Of a stretch of DNA of 64,000 nt, positions 35,433-48,236 are shown in pieces (positions within the stretch are counted from its first letter, which is position 1; every line of letters begins with the position of its first letter). The position numbers and the translations under genes are program-made. This DNA comes from Linnemannia schmuckeri (Eukaryota > Mortierellomycota > Mortierellomycetes > Mortierellales > Mortierellaceae), in NCBI GenBank assembly GCA_029449235.1, contig JANATG010000008.1, positions 868,001 through 932,000 on the forward strand. The letters are read 5' to 3'. The notes under the pieces were generated by a model, which made no database searches, was not told where the DNA came from, and saw only the letters and a list, made by a program, of their open reading frames with translations.

Positions 35433-35869
35433 ACGTTATTGTATTTCAGCTGTGTGTGTGGAGTCTTCGCTTTTGTTTTCATCTCACTTCGCTTTTTTTG
35501 ATTACCCTTGTTCACTCGTGTGTCTCCATTGTCGAGATATATCGAGCCTTGCGCCGGAGTGCGCACGGAAAGCAGGAGCACCAAAAAAGGAGCCTGTCCC
35601 TCGGATGGCCACTCTACACAACACACACCACACGGCAGCCACACACCGAAGGAGTTAGCGAGGGAGAGAACGGGATAAATAGAAGTGATTAAGCAAGATG
35701 GTCAAGTCGACAAACTCGGATGGGCAAGGAGAACAGGACTCACACTTTGTGTTTATATCTTCTGGAGATCTAAACGGGAAAAAAGACCCCAGCCCATGGC
35801 GATGCCATCTAGGCTATCTTGTTTTCCCTCGTGTCTTGTCTACCGGCAATCGGATCTCTGGACTTCCAC

Positions 35870-35931
<62 letters not shown>

Positions 35932-37971
35932 GTCTCTGTCTCTGTATCTGTCTTTGTCTCTCGTCTCATCTCTGTCTGCTGCTGCCCTTATCTTCAATAT
36001 AGGCAAACCGAAGAAGTCGTAAGAAGAAAGGGAACAAAGGATGCTTTAGGACACACTCCTCGTTCTCCTTCCTATCCCCTTGATTCCAGAAGGCGTGGCA
36101 GTTGCGCCATTTCTTTTCAGTTGTACCATAGTCCTTTCATTCTTCCATTTAACATAGCATTCATCCACCCTTTTTTTTCATCTCGTCACTCATTGCACAC
36201 AAATTTGTTAAACACTTCATCTGTCTCTTTCCTTCTTCTCCTTTGTACTTTTAGACCTCCATCACCTACCACAATAGACACAAAAAAAAAAGTAAAACAA
36301 TGCGTCAATGCAACCAACTGAGACATTTCCCCAAGCTCACACGGTCCAATCCACATAATTCGCTTGGAATGAGGTGCTTTATTATTCTTTTTAATCCATC
36401 TCTGTTGGGAATACAAGGGACGACAAGTGAAGACAAGGAAAGAAACAGCAAAAGAAGGATCGTGCACTGCCTCGCATAGTCCCTGCTGTTTTGGTCTGTT
36501 TTGTCTGCCCTGTTCCTTGCCTCCCCTCCCCTTTGATGTTTCTCTTGTGTACCCTTGCAAAAAAAACAGAGAAGGGGCATATTTTCTCTTTCCTTGTTGT
36601 GAGCAGTTCCATTTCTCGGTTGGTCAGGGTTCCTTTTTTCCTCCGGCCCGGAAACTTGTTTTCGCCTGTTTTGCATGCACCCTGTGAAGTGGCGTGGGAC
36701 AGGTAGGAGACCCTGATAAAGTATCCGATACATTTGAAGCCCACTATTCTTTATTTTTGTTTATTTGTTCGCGCAGTTTTCTATCAATCGGATCGATCGT
36801 GCGTCCAAGAGGGCATCTCTAGTGAGTGAGGAGAGGGTAAGAGTACGAGAGAAGAGAAAAGTGAGGCAAAAGGAAAGAAAGAGAATAAGGGAAAGAAAGA
36901 AAAGGGTTTTGTGCCAATTAATCCAGGATCTCCCCGAGGTCACTGAAAAGCAGACCATGAAAATGTCAGTCCTAACCAACATGCCATGTTTGAGCCCGGC
37001 CATGTTGGCAACCCTTACATAGGTCATGTTCTATGGTTATTACACAATAACCTGGTACTGAAAAAAGAGGGAAACAAATCGAACATCATAAAAGCATAAC
37101 CAGCGCAGGACAAAAAGTATGGGAACGTACAAGTACACATGTAACAGACGGACACGAGTGTGAGCATTCGAGTTACAAAGGTGCAAGTCGATCGTGTTTT
37201 CCTTGTCCTTCCCCACGTTGATGTTGTAGAAGTACTAGTAGTAGTTGTTGCAGTTGTTGTAGGCAGTTGTTTTAAGTTGAGAGAGTATTCCACTTGTCGC
37301 AAAACCTTTCTCTCTCATTCATGGTTACCTCTTAGAATGATGCAATTGAATGGTATAGCCAGTACCTATCGTAGACCAGCCAGAAACACGGACCAACACA
37401 AACTAGAATGTCGAATGAGGGCGATTTATCTGTCCATCGAATCATCGATCCGGAACCTTGCTGTTTGAACACACATGGGGCACCATCGAGTTACAGAAGG
37501 GTTGCCGAACCCTTGTTTCCCTTTCTTGCTGAAAGAAAAGATATAGCAATGGATAGCATAGAGCGTGTATAGCATTAACAATGTGTTGCTCCTTGCTCTC
37601 GTCCGTTGGCAATGGAAGATCGAACCAACAACAACTTTGTTGCTCTTGCTGATTGTTCGTCATCCTGTAGCAATGGAATCGGGTGTTCTCTGCGATGATA
37701 TCCCTTCTTTCTCTTCTGTCTCTTTCTCTTTGACTTTTCCTCTTTTCTTTGTTCCTTCTGCCTTTTCCTCCCCTTTCATCTCTTTTGTTCTCTTCTTCAA
37801 CAGCATCCCGCCCTCAACAAAGCAATAAGCATAAAAAACACAGCCCCAACAATACACAAACAACCCCGTCACGGTTCTCCACTCGCACCACACGACTAAG
37901 TCTCTCCTTAAGCGCGCCCTCTCTTCCTCTCTCCTTTTTTCCTTGAGCAAAAACACGAAAAACAAAAGCAA
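35433..37971. other. 2.5-kb stretch without a convincing gene
   Basis: The stretch contains possible 3' exons of the small gene above, a TC microsatellite, AT-rich and C/T-rich low-complexity sequence, and the leader of the GH16 gene near 37930. ORFs on both strands look compositional and have no domain similarity. Confidence 0.5.
35874..35927 (+). repeat. (TC)n microsatellite
   Basis: About 27 uninterrupted TC dinucleotides are followed by TG-interrupted units to about 35960. Confidence 0.95.
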
Positions 37972-39756
37972 ATGATCCTCCATTCAAATCGGCACATCCT
38001 ACTATACTTTTGCCTCCTCGCCGTCGCAACAGTTCTCTCCAATACTTCGTGGACAATAATAGGCTATGTCGATGCGGCAATAGGATGTTCACACTATAAA
38101 GGCGGATCTACCTGCCCTGCCGAGGCCCCTTGCTGCCAATCAGGTTGGTGCTCCAATGCCCAGTCCTTTTGTTCCTTGGCCCTAGGTTGCCAACCTGAGA
38201 ACTCGCATAGCAGTAATACATGCTTACCTTTACCAGAATGCGTATCTTTCACCGAGGTAAAGCACAATAATACGCTTGAGGAAATGGATAGTATAGAGGA
38301 GACAGAATGATGGATGGGTTACTATACTTGTTGTTCTTTCTTTCTTTTTTTTTACACGTACGACTGTTGCTGTGTTGTCGACCATTGGAAAAAAAAAAAA
38401 ACCATTGACAACGTGGTTTTTCTTCCTCATTTCCATTACTAATACCAACTCTTACGCCAATGTTAGGACTTCAAAACATCAGACACGGTAATTGCGCAGG
38501 CAAACTTTTCGGGAAACCCACTCGACGCGGCATGGACGTCAGAATTTCAGCCCAACAATGCCCGCGTTGAGAATGGCAACTTAGTGCTCAAACTACAAAA
38601 GGGGAACACCATCAATAAGTTTGGAAACAAACCTGGATTTGGCGCCACTGTCTCCAGTACCAGGTATCACAAAAACATGTTTTTCATTTTTTTTGTTGTA
38701 TGGAGGAATTGTGATCGCGAGTATCAGTATCATGTCGAACCATTTTTCACGCTGATTAACACGTTTTTCTTCATGTTAGATGGATGTTATATGGAACGGT
38801 ATCGGCGAGGATCAAGTCTGGCTCGATCGGCAGAGGAGTCGTCTCGTCGTTCATCTTCCACAGCTTCTTGACCGGCGACGAGATTGATTATGAATGGGTT
38901 GGCAGAAATGTTACCGAAGTCCAAAGCAACTACTACTGGGTAACCATCTCGCAATTAATCCTGCCATTTCTGCAGGATAACTATTACTGGTGCAGACACA
39001 CAGCGTGCGAAGTTTGGCAAAGCCGACCAATCCACTCACACAGCGCGTCTTGTTTCATATTTCTCCTTCGTCTTTACGTGTCTAAACGACATCTTATAGC
39101 GGACACCGGCAAATATGGATCCAAAAGACATCGACTATAGTCACTCACGGCACCAAGAGATCGGGACTCAACACGCGCAAGAATACCAAACCTATACCAT
39201 CGAATGGCTTCCCGACAGACTTACCTGGTTCATTAACGGAAAAGTCATCCGAACCCTCCTCCGATCCGAAGTCAACGGCACCAAATACCCTGATACCCCT
39301 TCTCAGATCCAGTTCAGTATCTGGGATGGAGGTCTTTCGGACCCTGAGACCCGCGAATGGGCAGGCGGGCCTACAGCCTGGGATGATGGACAACCTGCGT
39401 ATGAGATGATGGTTGACTGGGTTGATGTCAAGTGCCATTCTCCTGTCGATCCTAACGCTTGGCCGCCAAAGGATGTGGGGTTCCAGGATTTTGTAAATCC
39501 ACTGGCAAAGGACCTTTCGTCGCCGTTGGCTAAGGAGGCAATTGTGTTGGGAGATAATGCGCCCAGATTCTCGACACTCGAGAATGGTGGGTTGCATTGG
39601 GGACGGTTTAATGGCGGCGGCAAGTCGTTGGTCGTGAACAGGTCGCCTCTTCCCAAGTGGAATCAAGGTACACCGAAATTTGGATCTGGATTGTCGTTGA
39701 TTTGGGCACCAATAGCATTCGTCCTGTCTGTCTTTGCACTCCACGCTCTTTCATGA
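37972..39756 (+). CDS. Secreted CBM18-GH16 wall transglycosidase (Crh/Utr2-like)
   Basis: Fungal Crh enzymes link chitin to beta-glucan in the wall, and that is the inferred role. Four exons, 37972-38256, 38467-38663, 38780-38939 and 39100-39756, give 432 aa. Residues 1 to about 36 are a long hydrophobic signal peptide. A cysteine-rich chitin-binding module follows at about residues 38-92 (CSHYKGGSTCP...PCCQ.GWCS...FCS..CQPE, at least eight Cys). The GH16 domain begins after exon 1 with the catalytic signature DEIDYEWVG near the end of exon 3, where the first Glu is the nucleophile and the second the acid/base. Further GH16 blocks are YTIEWLPDRLTWFINGK and QIQFSIWDGG. The C-terminal hydrophobic segment after a Ser/Gly site resembles a GPI-attachment signal. 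The intron at 38940-39099 (160 nt) could hide a tiny extra exon, because an in-frame NYYW motif recurs inside it. Confidence 0.9.
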
Positions 39757-40065
39757 CGAACGCGATTCTTGAGCACAAAGCAAAACATTATTACATTATT
39801 ACTGTGCTCATATTCATAGTGTGTCGCTAGCATGTCCAAAGAAATCTTTCACCCTTTCTAAAAAGGATACCCAAAAAAGCATATACCTCTTTTGTTGTCA
39901 AACGTTTCTCCTTTGTCCAGCCATCCATTGTTGTCCTTCGAGTCTTATTTTTTGTTTGCAAAATGGCTGTTGATGATTTTTTTTTTTTTAATTTCTGCGA
40001 GAGGGTGGGTACAAGTACAAAACAAAAAGAAAAGGAAAAGGAAAAAAGAAGCGGAAAATAACACT
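39757..40065. other. Short gap between convergent genes
   Basis: It holds the 3'UTRs of the GH16 and arrestin genes, T- and A-rich runs, and no gene. Confidence 0.6.
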
Positions 40066-40663
40066 TTATGGCTCGGCCTCAGGGGTGCCTTCCTTCTCAT
40101 GGTGCAGACAATGCTCCTCGGCGCCGGAGATGTGCAAATGCTCCAACAACCGACCCGTCGAAGACTTGGGCATCACTGTCGCGCACTGGCAGTTCGAGAT
40201 AACCTCGTTTCCAACAAAGAGAGGCAACTCTGTGATCAAAGCAGGCTGGTTGACATCCAAGAAATGGATAGTGTAACGAAGGACGTGGGAGATGTTGAGC
40301 CAGTCAAGACCACGCTCGGTAGGGATCAGTTGGTGATTGTCGACTCGGAGATCAAACTCGATAGGCTTGTAGCGTCCGAAATCCATGTCTGCCTCGTCGT
40401 TGGCGACCACGTGGATGGAGGAGACGAGTCTTGAGCTGTTGACAACGCAGCGGGTTTGTCCCTCACTATTAGATAGTAGGAGAGTATGGATATACCAGAG
40501 CAATTAGAATATTGAAAATTTAAACATGTGGAATGAATGTTTGTCCCAAATTAGGCATCTTGAGGTCATTGGGCTGTTGACACATGGGAAGCAAAATGAG
40601 GGGAGCAATGCCAGTGCAAAAAAAAAACACTAACGGCAAAAGGGGAACACAAGGACACGGGAC

Positions 40664-40714
<51 letters not shown>

Positions 40715-42034
40715 TTGGAAAAAGAGAGCAGCGAGGAAAAAACAAAAACGAGAGCATGAAAGTAAAAAGTGAAAAGGTAAAAAAAGTATGAGATAAATAC
40801 AGGAGACGGCCTGAAAGGATGCAGGAAGAAGAAAGAAAAAGACTCCCAAATGAAAGAGACTAACGGGTGATTTACGACGAAAGGAATGTTTTTGCTTATC
40901 CTTCACCTTCCTAAGCTCCTTTGTCCCTTCCCCCTCCTAGGCTCCTTTGCCCCTTCTCCCTTCTTCTCCTGATCCTCCGCTGTGCATACAGGGAAAAAAA
41001 AAACGGTACTTTCTCTGTTGTTGTCACTAACGCTCGCATAAGCATTCTCTCTTCCGTCAATAGATGGTGAGAGTAATAGCGGAGAACACAAAGGGAGACT
41101 ATCTGACAAAGGACAAAGAAAGATGTGTAACAAAGAGGACACACACACACAAACCAATTGCTTCTGTCAAGTCAACTTACGTGGCGGGGGCATTCTTGGT
41201 CACATAGTCGATGTCCTCAAGCTGGATGATGGCACAATCAACCTCCTTGATCATAAACTCTTTGCTTCGGGCTTTGAGCTCAGCCTTGGCCAAAAGACGG
41301 TCCTGTCCAAGAACTAAACGTCCGGGGGCCGTCAACTTGCTCCTGTACTGACCGTGGCGATCAATCGAAGCCGTCAAGTCGCTGTCGCTGGTGGGGCCGA
41401 TCGGGCGGCGGAGAATCAAGTCATGCTTGACCACACGAGTGGACGAGAAAAAGTAGTTGCGGCGCAAGGTTGCATGGATCTCGTACTTCCAGTCAATGTA
41501 GGGTGTGTCGAGCTTGTTGATCAATGTTGGAGGCAACTCGTTAGGGTGGGGGAGATCGATCCTGAAGGGAATGTATTGCTCGCCAGCCTCGAGTTCAATG
41601 GTTCCGCTGCCGTTGGTGTCGTTTGCAGCCACAAGGTCGACAGTTACCTCGACCAAGTTATCGCGAACCAGTTCCTGATCATCCGATCCGCTCTTCATCA
41701 TTGCTCCGACTAGTTTTTTTTGTGAGAAAGGTGAAATAGCGGGTAAAAAATGAGCAATGTGTCAGCCAGTATTTAAACATGAGGAACAAAAAAAGGAAAA
41801 AGGCGATCTTTGCATATCTTGTCTCGGTTGTATCGTGAAAATCATCATTGGCAAGACGGAATGCTTACTATGTCCATGAATGGCGACGGTGGCGACTTTG
41901 AAGGATTCTGATCGCTCGAGCTTGAGGGCAATGGCACCGCTGAGAGTCTGGTAGTTATGTTCGTTCAAGTCGAGCTCGACAATGAAAGGTTGCTCGGTGT
42001 TGAGCTCAATATCGTAAGTAAAACCAAAACCCAT
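40066..42034 (-). CDS. Arrestin-domain protein 1
   Basis: Fungal arrestin-like proteins generally act as adaptors in endocytic sorting of membrane transporters and receptors. Three exons, 41869-42034, 41181-41709 and 40066-40465, give 364 aa. The arrestin N-domain begins with a beta-strand-rich stretch (ELNTEQPFIVELD...LSGAIALKL) and contains the hallmark EAGEQYIPFRIDLP...LPP block and the IDWKYEIHATLRR strand. The C-domain includes VLGQDRLLAKAELKARS.EFMIKEVDCAIIQLED and VSSIHVVAN. No PPxY motif is seen, so direct Rsp5-type ligase binding is not evident. The second intron is 715 nt, far above the local norm, and carries a 48-base poly-A. Intron positions and phases match those of the paralog at 43.8-45.5 kb. 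Confidence 0.87.
40665..40712 (+). repeat. 48-base poly-A inside an intron
   Basis: An uninterrupted A run lies within intron 2 of the first arrestin gene (T run on the coding strand). It may mark a decayed retroinsertion, but no matching TSD was found. Confidence 0.9.
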
Positions 42035-43784
42035 AGTGAAAGTATGTATACGTGAGGAGTGAAAGTTGGTGGTTGCTTTGGATTGAAAGAAAAAAGGAGA
42101 AGGGTGAAGGGGAGAGGAGGGAAGGGAAAAGGGGGGGTATTAACAATTGAGGGGGATGAAAAGAAAAGTAAGAAAGAAGGAAAAAAGAAAAAGGAGGAAG
42201 GAAATGTTTAAATAAAAACCCGCGGACGGTTTGTCAGTTGAAAAGAGGAGATTATCTTCTTCCGGGAGAGAGAAAGAGAGCATGCTTGACTGACGTAGAG
42301 GGGAAACCAGACAAGTGGACACTCGATCTTTTTCTCTTTTTCTATTATCAGTTTGTTATTGAGTTCTCTTTATTAACAGGGTTTCCGCACTGGAGACGAT
42401 GGCTTGGTAGCGGTGGTATTGAAATAGCGAAGTGAATAATGAAAAATAAAGAGACACAAAAGGTATGAGCAGTTCTCAATAATAACCTCATTCAAATACC
42501 TTTGCAACAACAACAAAAAGATGTTTTGTGAGCATTGGTTGACTGAGTATGATGATGAGAAATGAAATGAAAAGGCGGCCCTTTTTTCCTTCGTCTCCGA
42601 AAAGGAAAAAGAATGAAGAAAACGGCTGACTGGGCTGAATGGGTGAAATGCCATGGGGACGCTCATCACCATAAGGGTATGTACACGTTTCAAACACCTC
42701 CCCTCAGGCTGCCATGCTGGTGGGGGGCGCAGGCACATCATCATCACTGATGATCACTTATTACTACCCCTGGGTTTTGATCAACTTTGTTCCTTCGATC
42801 AGTTGAGTTGAACAAGTCTTGACTAAGATAACACCAACTAAAAAGCATAGCCGAATGTAAACAGGGTTGTCGGTTGAGCCTCTCTCTTTGTGAACATCTT
42901 CCTCTCTCCTACCCCGCAGTCATCGATCGCTATCATTTTTCTGTTCATTCTTCCTTCCTCCCTTGTGTTTCCTGTTCTGTCACTTCATAGCCAAAGCAAA
43001 CGAATGATCGGCTTGGATGTTGCGTGTGATAGTGCCGTTGTTCGTGCCAAAAGTAGACACATTATTACGGAAAATATTAAGGTACGGGTTTTCTCATTGT
43101 TGAGCTGCATAACTTACCAAGGGGAGGGATAGAACACCCTTTAAGACATCAAGGTATGGGACAGGGTATCGCTGAAGGCAAAGCTGAATATGAAAAAAAT
43201 ACAAGTGAACTTGCTTGGACAATGATGCCAATGATGCTGGCGACAATGACGATGGAAAAAAAAAAGGTATATACATAAAGCGTTAGGGCGTTAGGGGGAA
43301 AGAGATGAGCAGGTGGACAAACCATGTTCCTTTTCCTTATCCAGCATGAGTGTATGATGCAGGGAGACAGTGAGCCAGAGAGATGGAAAAAAAGTTGCCT
43401 TCAGTTGAGGGCCAACGATGTTCTTGTTCCTCTTTCGGGAATGCACTTTCAAAGTCCTCTTCTCTTCTCCTCCATTCTGCTCAACAAACATACATACACT
43501 ACATACTCAACCCACATACACAAAACCAACACTATGAGAAGATGGGCACAGTGACCAGGAAACTAGATGTATGATGACATATGTGCCAGAAACAAGGTCG
43601 GAGCGAGTGAGGAAGAACAAAAATGTTTTGTACATTCTGTCACTTGTCCATGTCACCGCTTGAAAGAGAAGCAACGAGACAAGAGTATTTTCTGATGGCA
43701 TCTCTTCGCATTCTCCTTTTCTTCTCTTTGCTTTGTTTCTTTTTTTACTTCTTCAAACATGCCTCCCCAATATACAACATCTAT
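42035..43784. other. Gap between the two arrestin genes
   Basis: No gene is supported. It includes the upstream region of arrestin 1 (purine-rich to about 42240), a palindrome-rich TCATCATCACTGATGATCA near 42738-42756, and low-complexity ORFs. A frame at 42890-43130 with one hydrophobic run has no other support. Confidence 0.55.
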
Positions 43785-45495
43785 CTAATACCCTTTGCCA
43801 GAAGAGGGTTCTGGCCGCCCCAACTCGCTTTCATACGTCGGCGGCAACTCATCTGAAATATCAGGCACGACAAGGTCACCTCGCTCAGGGTACAACTCCC
43901 GGTACAACGCCTCCGAATGATCCATCCGATGAGTATTTGAATCCAGTAACGTCGTATGCTCGATCCCTTCGCCATATCCCGGAAGCGCGGAATTATCTGG
44001 TGCATAGTGATCGTGATGCCCATCGATGTGAGAGTGGTCGTCGTCGCTTTGGAGAGCCCGAAGGGTGTGGTGAGTCCAGGGGTTTTGCAGGATCCTGCCA
44101 ACTGTGAAGGGTGGTTTGACAACCATGGACCGGATGGACGAGTCTGCAAAGATGATGGTGAGCTGAATTATATGTTCAATCTTCATCCAGGTTGTGAACT
44201 CACACGGGAGCATGTTAGTGTTCATTAGTGTCAGCTCGCACTCGATAGGGTCTTCTCGGCCCCAGGTAGATGAAAAGTCTTCCTGGTCTGGGTTCTGTAG
44301 TGACAGGACGTTAGAGATCGGGGTGGTGTGGTAGAACTGCGCGATCGAGCTCTGTTTCTGTCGTGGATGGCCCATCATCTGGTACATTTCCCTTGTAGGC
44401 ACTCTATTGTTCACGGATCGGGATACAACACAAAATGGAATGGAAGAAAACGACAAATAGTGGGCATGTAAGTGAGGAAGAAACACAAAGAAAGGAAGGA
44501 ACATGTCCGATGTATCGAATAGGTACTTACAGAAATCGTTTGCCACGTTTCTGGATGTCGTGTGAGTCCATGTCGAATTCGATCCACTCATTCTGAATAG
44601 CTCCAACCAGAACCTCCTTGACTTTGAACTGATTGCTGTACGCATGCATGTACAGATTCACCCTTAATCGTTCCTGATCCAGCGCAACGAATTTCGAAGT
44701 ATGAATTGAACAGTCAATCTGACCATCGCGCGAGGCTCCAAACTGTGAAAAGGCCGTACTCGAAGGCTCAACCTGGACTCGCCTCATCTCCAGTTTCTTC
44801 TTGAACTCCTTGCGCCTCGACATCAGCCCCACAGGGGTCCCGCCCGATACCAGGAAATGCTCCCAAGAAATGGAGGACTCCGACAGGTTTGAACTATCGG
44901 TTGTTGCGATATCTCCGGGAATGTCAAGCTGGAAGGGGAAAGCGTATTCTCCTGGAAGGTAGTGTGTTGGGCTTGTCAGAAGGATATGTTCGACCCTGTC
45001 GATGTTGATGGGTTCGCTCTTGACTGTCAGGATAGATTTGCCAAACTTGATGAACGCTATCGTTTGTTACATGGAGAAAAACAAGGCGGTGCGGGATGAG
45101 ATGTGGGATTTGGAAAGAGAAAAGAGAAAAATAAAGCCTTGCTAGCCGTGTGTTGTAATCTCCCTTATGATTTGCCAGGAAGCCCGCATTAACGAAAAAG
45201 GTACAACATGATACTCCATTCTTGCTGCACAAGGAATCTTCTTTTTCTTCTTGACAGCCACCATCCGACCCTGCCACCCACGCCCAATTCATTTCAAAGT
45301 TGGATGGAAATAAATATACTCTTATGTACCTTGTCCCAGGAATGCTACGGTTATTTGTTTGAGCTGGATGGGCTTTGTAACAGTCATGACCAACTTTCCG
45401 GTGACTTTGTGGACCACTGCGCTGGGCGGCCCCAAGAACTCGATGAGGAAAGGGTCCGTTGTATCGAGCCTTGCGTCCAGTGAAAAGTTGCTCAT
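43785..45495 (-). CDS. Arrestin-domain protein 2 with PPxY motif (ART-like)
   Basis: This is a likely arrestin-related trafficking adaptor that recruits a Nedd4/Rsp5-type ubiquitin ligase to membrane cargo. Three exons, 45330-45495, 44531-45056 and 43785-44403, give 436 aa. The N-domain has the LVMTVTKPIQLKQITVAFLGQG strand pair and the HYLPGEYAFPFQLDIPGDI block. The C-domain includes LDQERLRVNLYMHAYSNQFKVKEV and a region ending ELTLMNTNMLPCEFTTWMKIEHIIQL. The C-terminal tail holds a His/Asp-rich stretch (DDDHSHIDGHHDHY) and, near the end, ELPPTYESE, a PPxY ligase-binding motif. Exon 1 is 166 nt and ends in phase 1, and exon 2 ends in phase 2, exactly as in the neighbouring arrestin gene, so the two are paralogs from an old tandem duplication. 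Confidence 0.88.
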
Positions 45496-46957
45496 GGTAT
45501 TTATTATTTTTTTTGACTCTCCGATAGGAATGTGGTGGCGTGTGTACGGAGAAGCAGGAGGATGGTCGTCGGTGTTCGAGAAGAGAATGTTAGAATGATT
45601 CAAGGCTGCTAAGGAACATACAAGGAGAGGAGGGAGGGAAGTATCGAGTAGTGTTTGAAAAAGGAGGTGCAAAAATGATGAGATAACAAGTGAGCAGGGA
45701 GGTGTATGTGTATGTGTTTATTGAAAACAAAAAAGAGGAGGGTGGGATTAAAGAGTAAAGGAAAGAAAGAGGAAAGAAAAGATGGATAAAAAGGAACAAA
45801 GGAAGGTGGGGAAGGAGCAGGGACACACAACAACAATAACAACAAACTAAGAGTCGACATCTCTCTCTTCTCTATCCTGTGAATTGAGATGGACACGAAG
45901 CAGGGTGAAATAAGCCCGCAATTCTCCTTCCCAGGCTCTGTCGATTTGTTGACTCAATTGAGCCCAAAGTGGGTGGGTGGATGTTGTGCTCATACTTCAT
46001 CGCTTTCTTGATGTTCTCTATTCCCTCTCTTTCTTTCCTTTGACTTGTGGGTGTGTGTGAAAAATGCATCCATTTACTGCAGGCTGTTGGTAACACAGCA
46101 TATCGATGGGCCTTGGCTCTCTTGTGTTTGTTAAGCTGTTGTTGCTGTAAAAGCAACCTAAATGCACACATCCACTAGCGCCAGCTTCCTCACACATCCC
46201 ACTTTGTTTTTTTTTTTTTTCTTTCAAAGAACCATTCAATGGAACATCAGATATCTCGCTTTTTGTCCCCTTTCCATCTATCTTTTGTCCAACCATTTCC
46301 TGTTCAACAATAATCAGCATCATTAATGATTGGGCATTGTCCTGTCCGTGTCTATGTTAACGGCGTATCCATCGTCAACCATCCAACCATATCGATTCGG
46401 GCATAAATGGGGTTTATCCGTCTTCCGCCTAATGCTTAATTTTCTTTTGGTTCTCGTGACACTTTTTTTCACGCCACTACTTTTCAGGAACATTCGCCCT
46501 TCTATCTTCATTTATCGCCTCAATCCTAATATACCTACCTGGACCTGTTTGGTCACCGATAAAGGGATGTTTGATCAGTGCAGTATCTATGGAGGATACT
46601 AATGGTTGAAAAAAAGACCCATCTTGAGTTTGATTATCACCCGTCTCAGCCTTCGCCACCATAAGACGTCTTCTTGTCATACACAAACTTGGAATGAAGC
46701 GATTAGACCCATGCGTTCGAGGCCACCGGTTTTATGCATTGCCAGACGTGTCACGCATGTTTCAAAAACGAGTAGCGTATCAGAGCTATATGCAATTTGG
46801 CTCTCGCGACATGAGCGGTGACCCTTCGTGTATTTGCGAAAAGAAATTTATTTGCATCTGGTTAATCTTTTCAGGGTGTATAAAAAAGGATCTGACGCCT
46901 CGCCCTTGTAAATTACAGCTCGTCATATCGTGATGTTCAAAAGCTCTGTCTTTTTCT
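45496..46957. other. Intergenic, between arrestin 2 and the ankyrin gene
   Basis: It includes purine-rich upstream sequence of arrestin 2 (45600-45850) and unassigned sequence to the 3' end of the ankyrin gene. No ORF with family resemblance was found. Confidence 0.55.
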
Positions 46958-48236
46958 CTAGTCGTCGTCGCTGGCAACGCCGTCAGAGTCGCTATCTTCG
47001 GCAGGGATGTCGCGCGAGTCCTATCATTGTCGCGAAGAAGCGAAAGAAAGAAGAGAAAAAAAGGTAGCAAGAAATCAAAAGTCAGCGATTGGTTCAATTC
47101 CTAGCTAATTTAAAATCCGAGGAATTCAACAAGAGTCGACTCCTGAGAGGTTCTCCCCTGGGCCCTGGGATGCAATTGTAAAAAAAAAGAAGTCAACTTA
47201 CAACCATGGATCCGAGGGTCACGTTCTCCAAGAACTCCTTGACCTCGGCATGAGTGTCGCTGGGTGCTTTGTCTGCAGGAGTCTGCTTCATCTTGTTTTG
47301 GACTATATTAATGCGGAGAAAAAGACCAAGAAGAGAGAGAGAGAAAGGGCAGTTTGTCAGAAATGGTAACACGGCCAGAGCAGAGCATTCATTCATTTTT
47401 GTATTCCACGTGCAGAGGCAGTAAAAATAGCCAGACGTTTTTTACATCCCACTCATTCATACTTAGAGCCCATGAATGAAAGTGAGGCCCAATATTAAGT
47501 CGATCGACAAACAGGGTTCCTGTTCATGTCAGACGACAAATAGGGAAAGCCACGAGAAAATTGGGAAAACAAACACTTACGCTTTGTTGAGGCACCACCG
47601 TTAACAAGGATTTGGACCATCTCTAGGGCAGTCTCTGGGTCAGAGTAGGCTGCAGCCTTGTGCAAAGGGGTTTCGCCCTCAATGCGGTTGATGACGTTAA
47701 CGTTGATGCCATCATAATAGAGCAGGACCTCTAAGCATCCTGTCGAGCCATGCCTTGCTCTGTAACATTGAAGTAAGAAGGTATAAAGAGGTGATAAGAG
47801 TCGAGTTAGTATGAAAGATGGTGAAATGATCCCAGAACAAGGGTCGTCCTGTGCAGTGGGTATCATCAGGATTTCTGGGTTCTGGGAACGGAGATTTTGG
47901 TGTGACAACGGACACGATAGACAAAAAGTGAAAGGGTAACCTTGAACACGTACGCATAGTGAAGCGCCGCATTGCCGAGTCCATCGGTGTGGTTGATGTC
48001 GAAGGAGCTGGCGTCTGCCGAGAGGACCTCCTCCAGCATGTCCAGGTTGTCTTCTTTGCATGCGGCCACCAAGAGTTCATCTGTTTGGAATGTTAAAATC
48101 AAAAAAGTGATGAGTTGATTGTCCAGTGATGTCGCTTGCTTTTGCGCGTTGCCTTTGGCTAAGTATGCCTTGTTCTTGCGGTGGGTGAAATAAGTGTGAT
48201 TCACGTACTGTTGCTTGCGCCTTCGTCGTCAGACAT
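46958..48236 (-). CDS. Small ankyrin-repeat protein (Yar1-like)
   Basis: Five exons, 48209-48236, 47954-48080, 47581-47759, 47202-47302 and 46958-47020, give 165 aa. An acidic N-terminus (MSDDEGAS) is followed by an ELLVAACKEDNLDMLEEVL helix pair. Ankyrin repeats come next: LGNAALHYAARHGSTGCLEVLL is rebuilt across the exon 2/3 junction, then GETPLHKAAAY...VQILVNGGA. The C-terminus is very acidic (PAEDSDSDGVASDD). Size, repeat layout and acidic tail resemble yeast Yar1, a chaperone of ribosomal protein Rps3, but ankyrin proteins are easily confused and I treat the function as a suggestion. The gene is divergent from RAE1 (326 bp between starts). Confidence 0.85.

Noticed and set aside
38940..39099. 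Micro-exon within the third GH16 intron (NYYW repeat near 38976-38990)
   Set aside because: Donor and acceptor pairs around it did not keep the frame into the final exon; a single 160-nt intron does.
42890..43132. Small ORF with a hydrophobic segment between the arrestin genes
   Set aside because: No splice, conservation or domain support; C/T-rich DNA readily encodes hydrophobic Phe/Leu/Ser runs.
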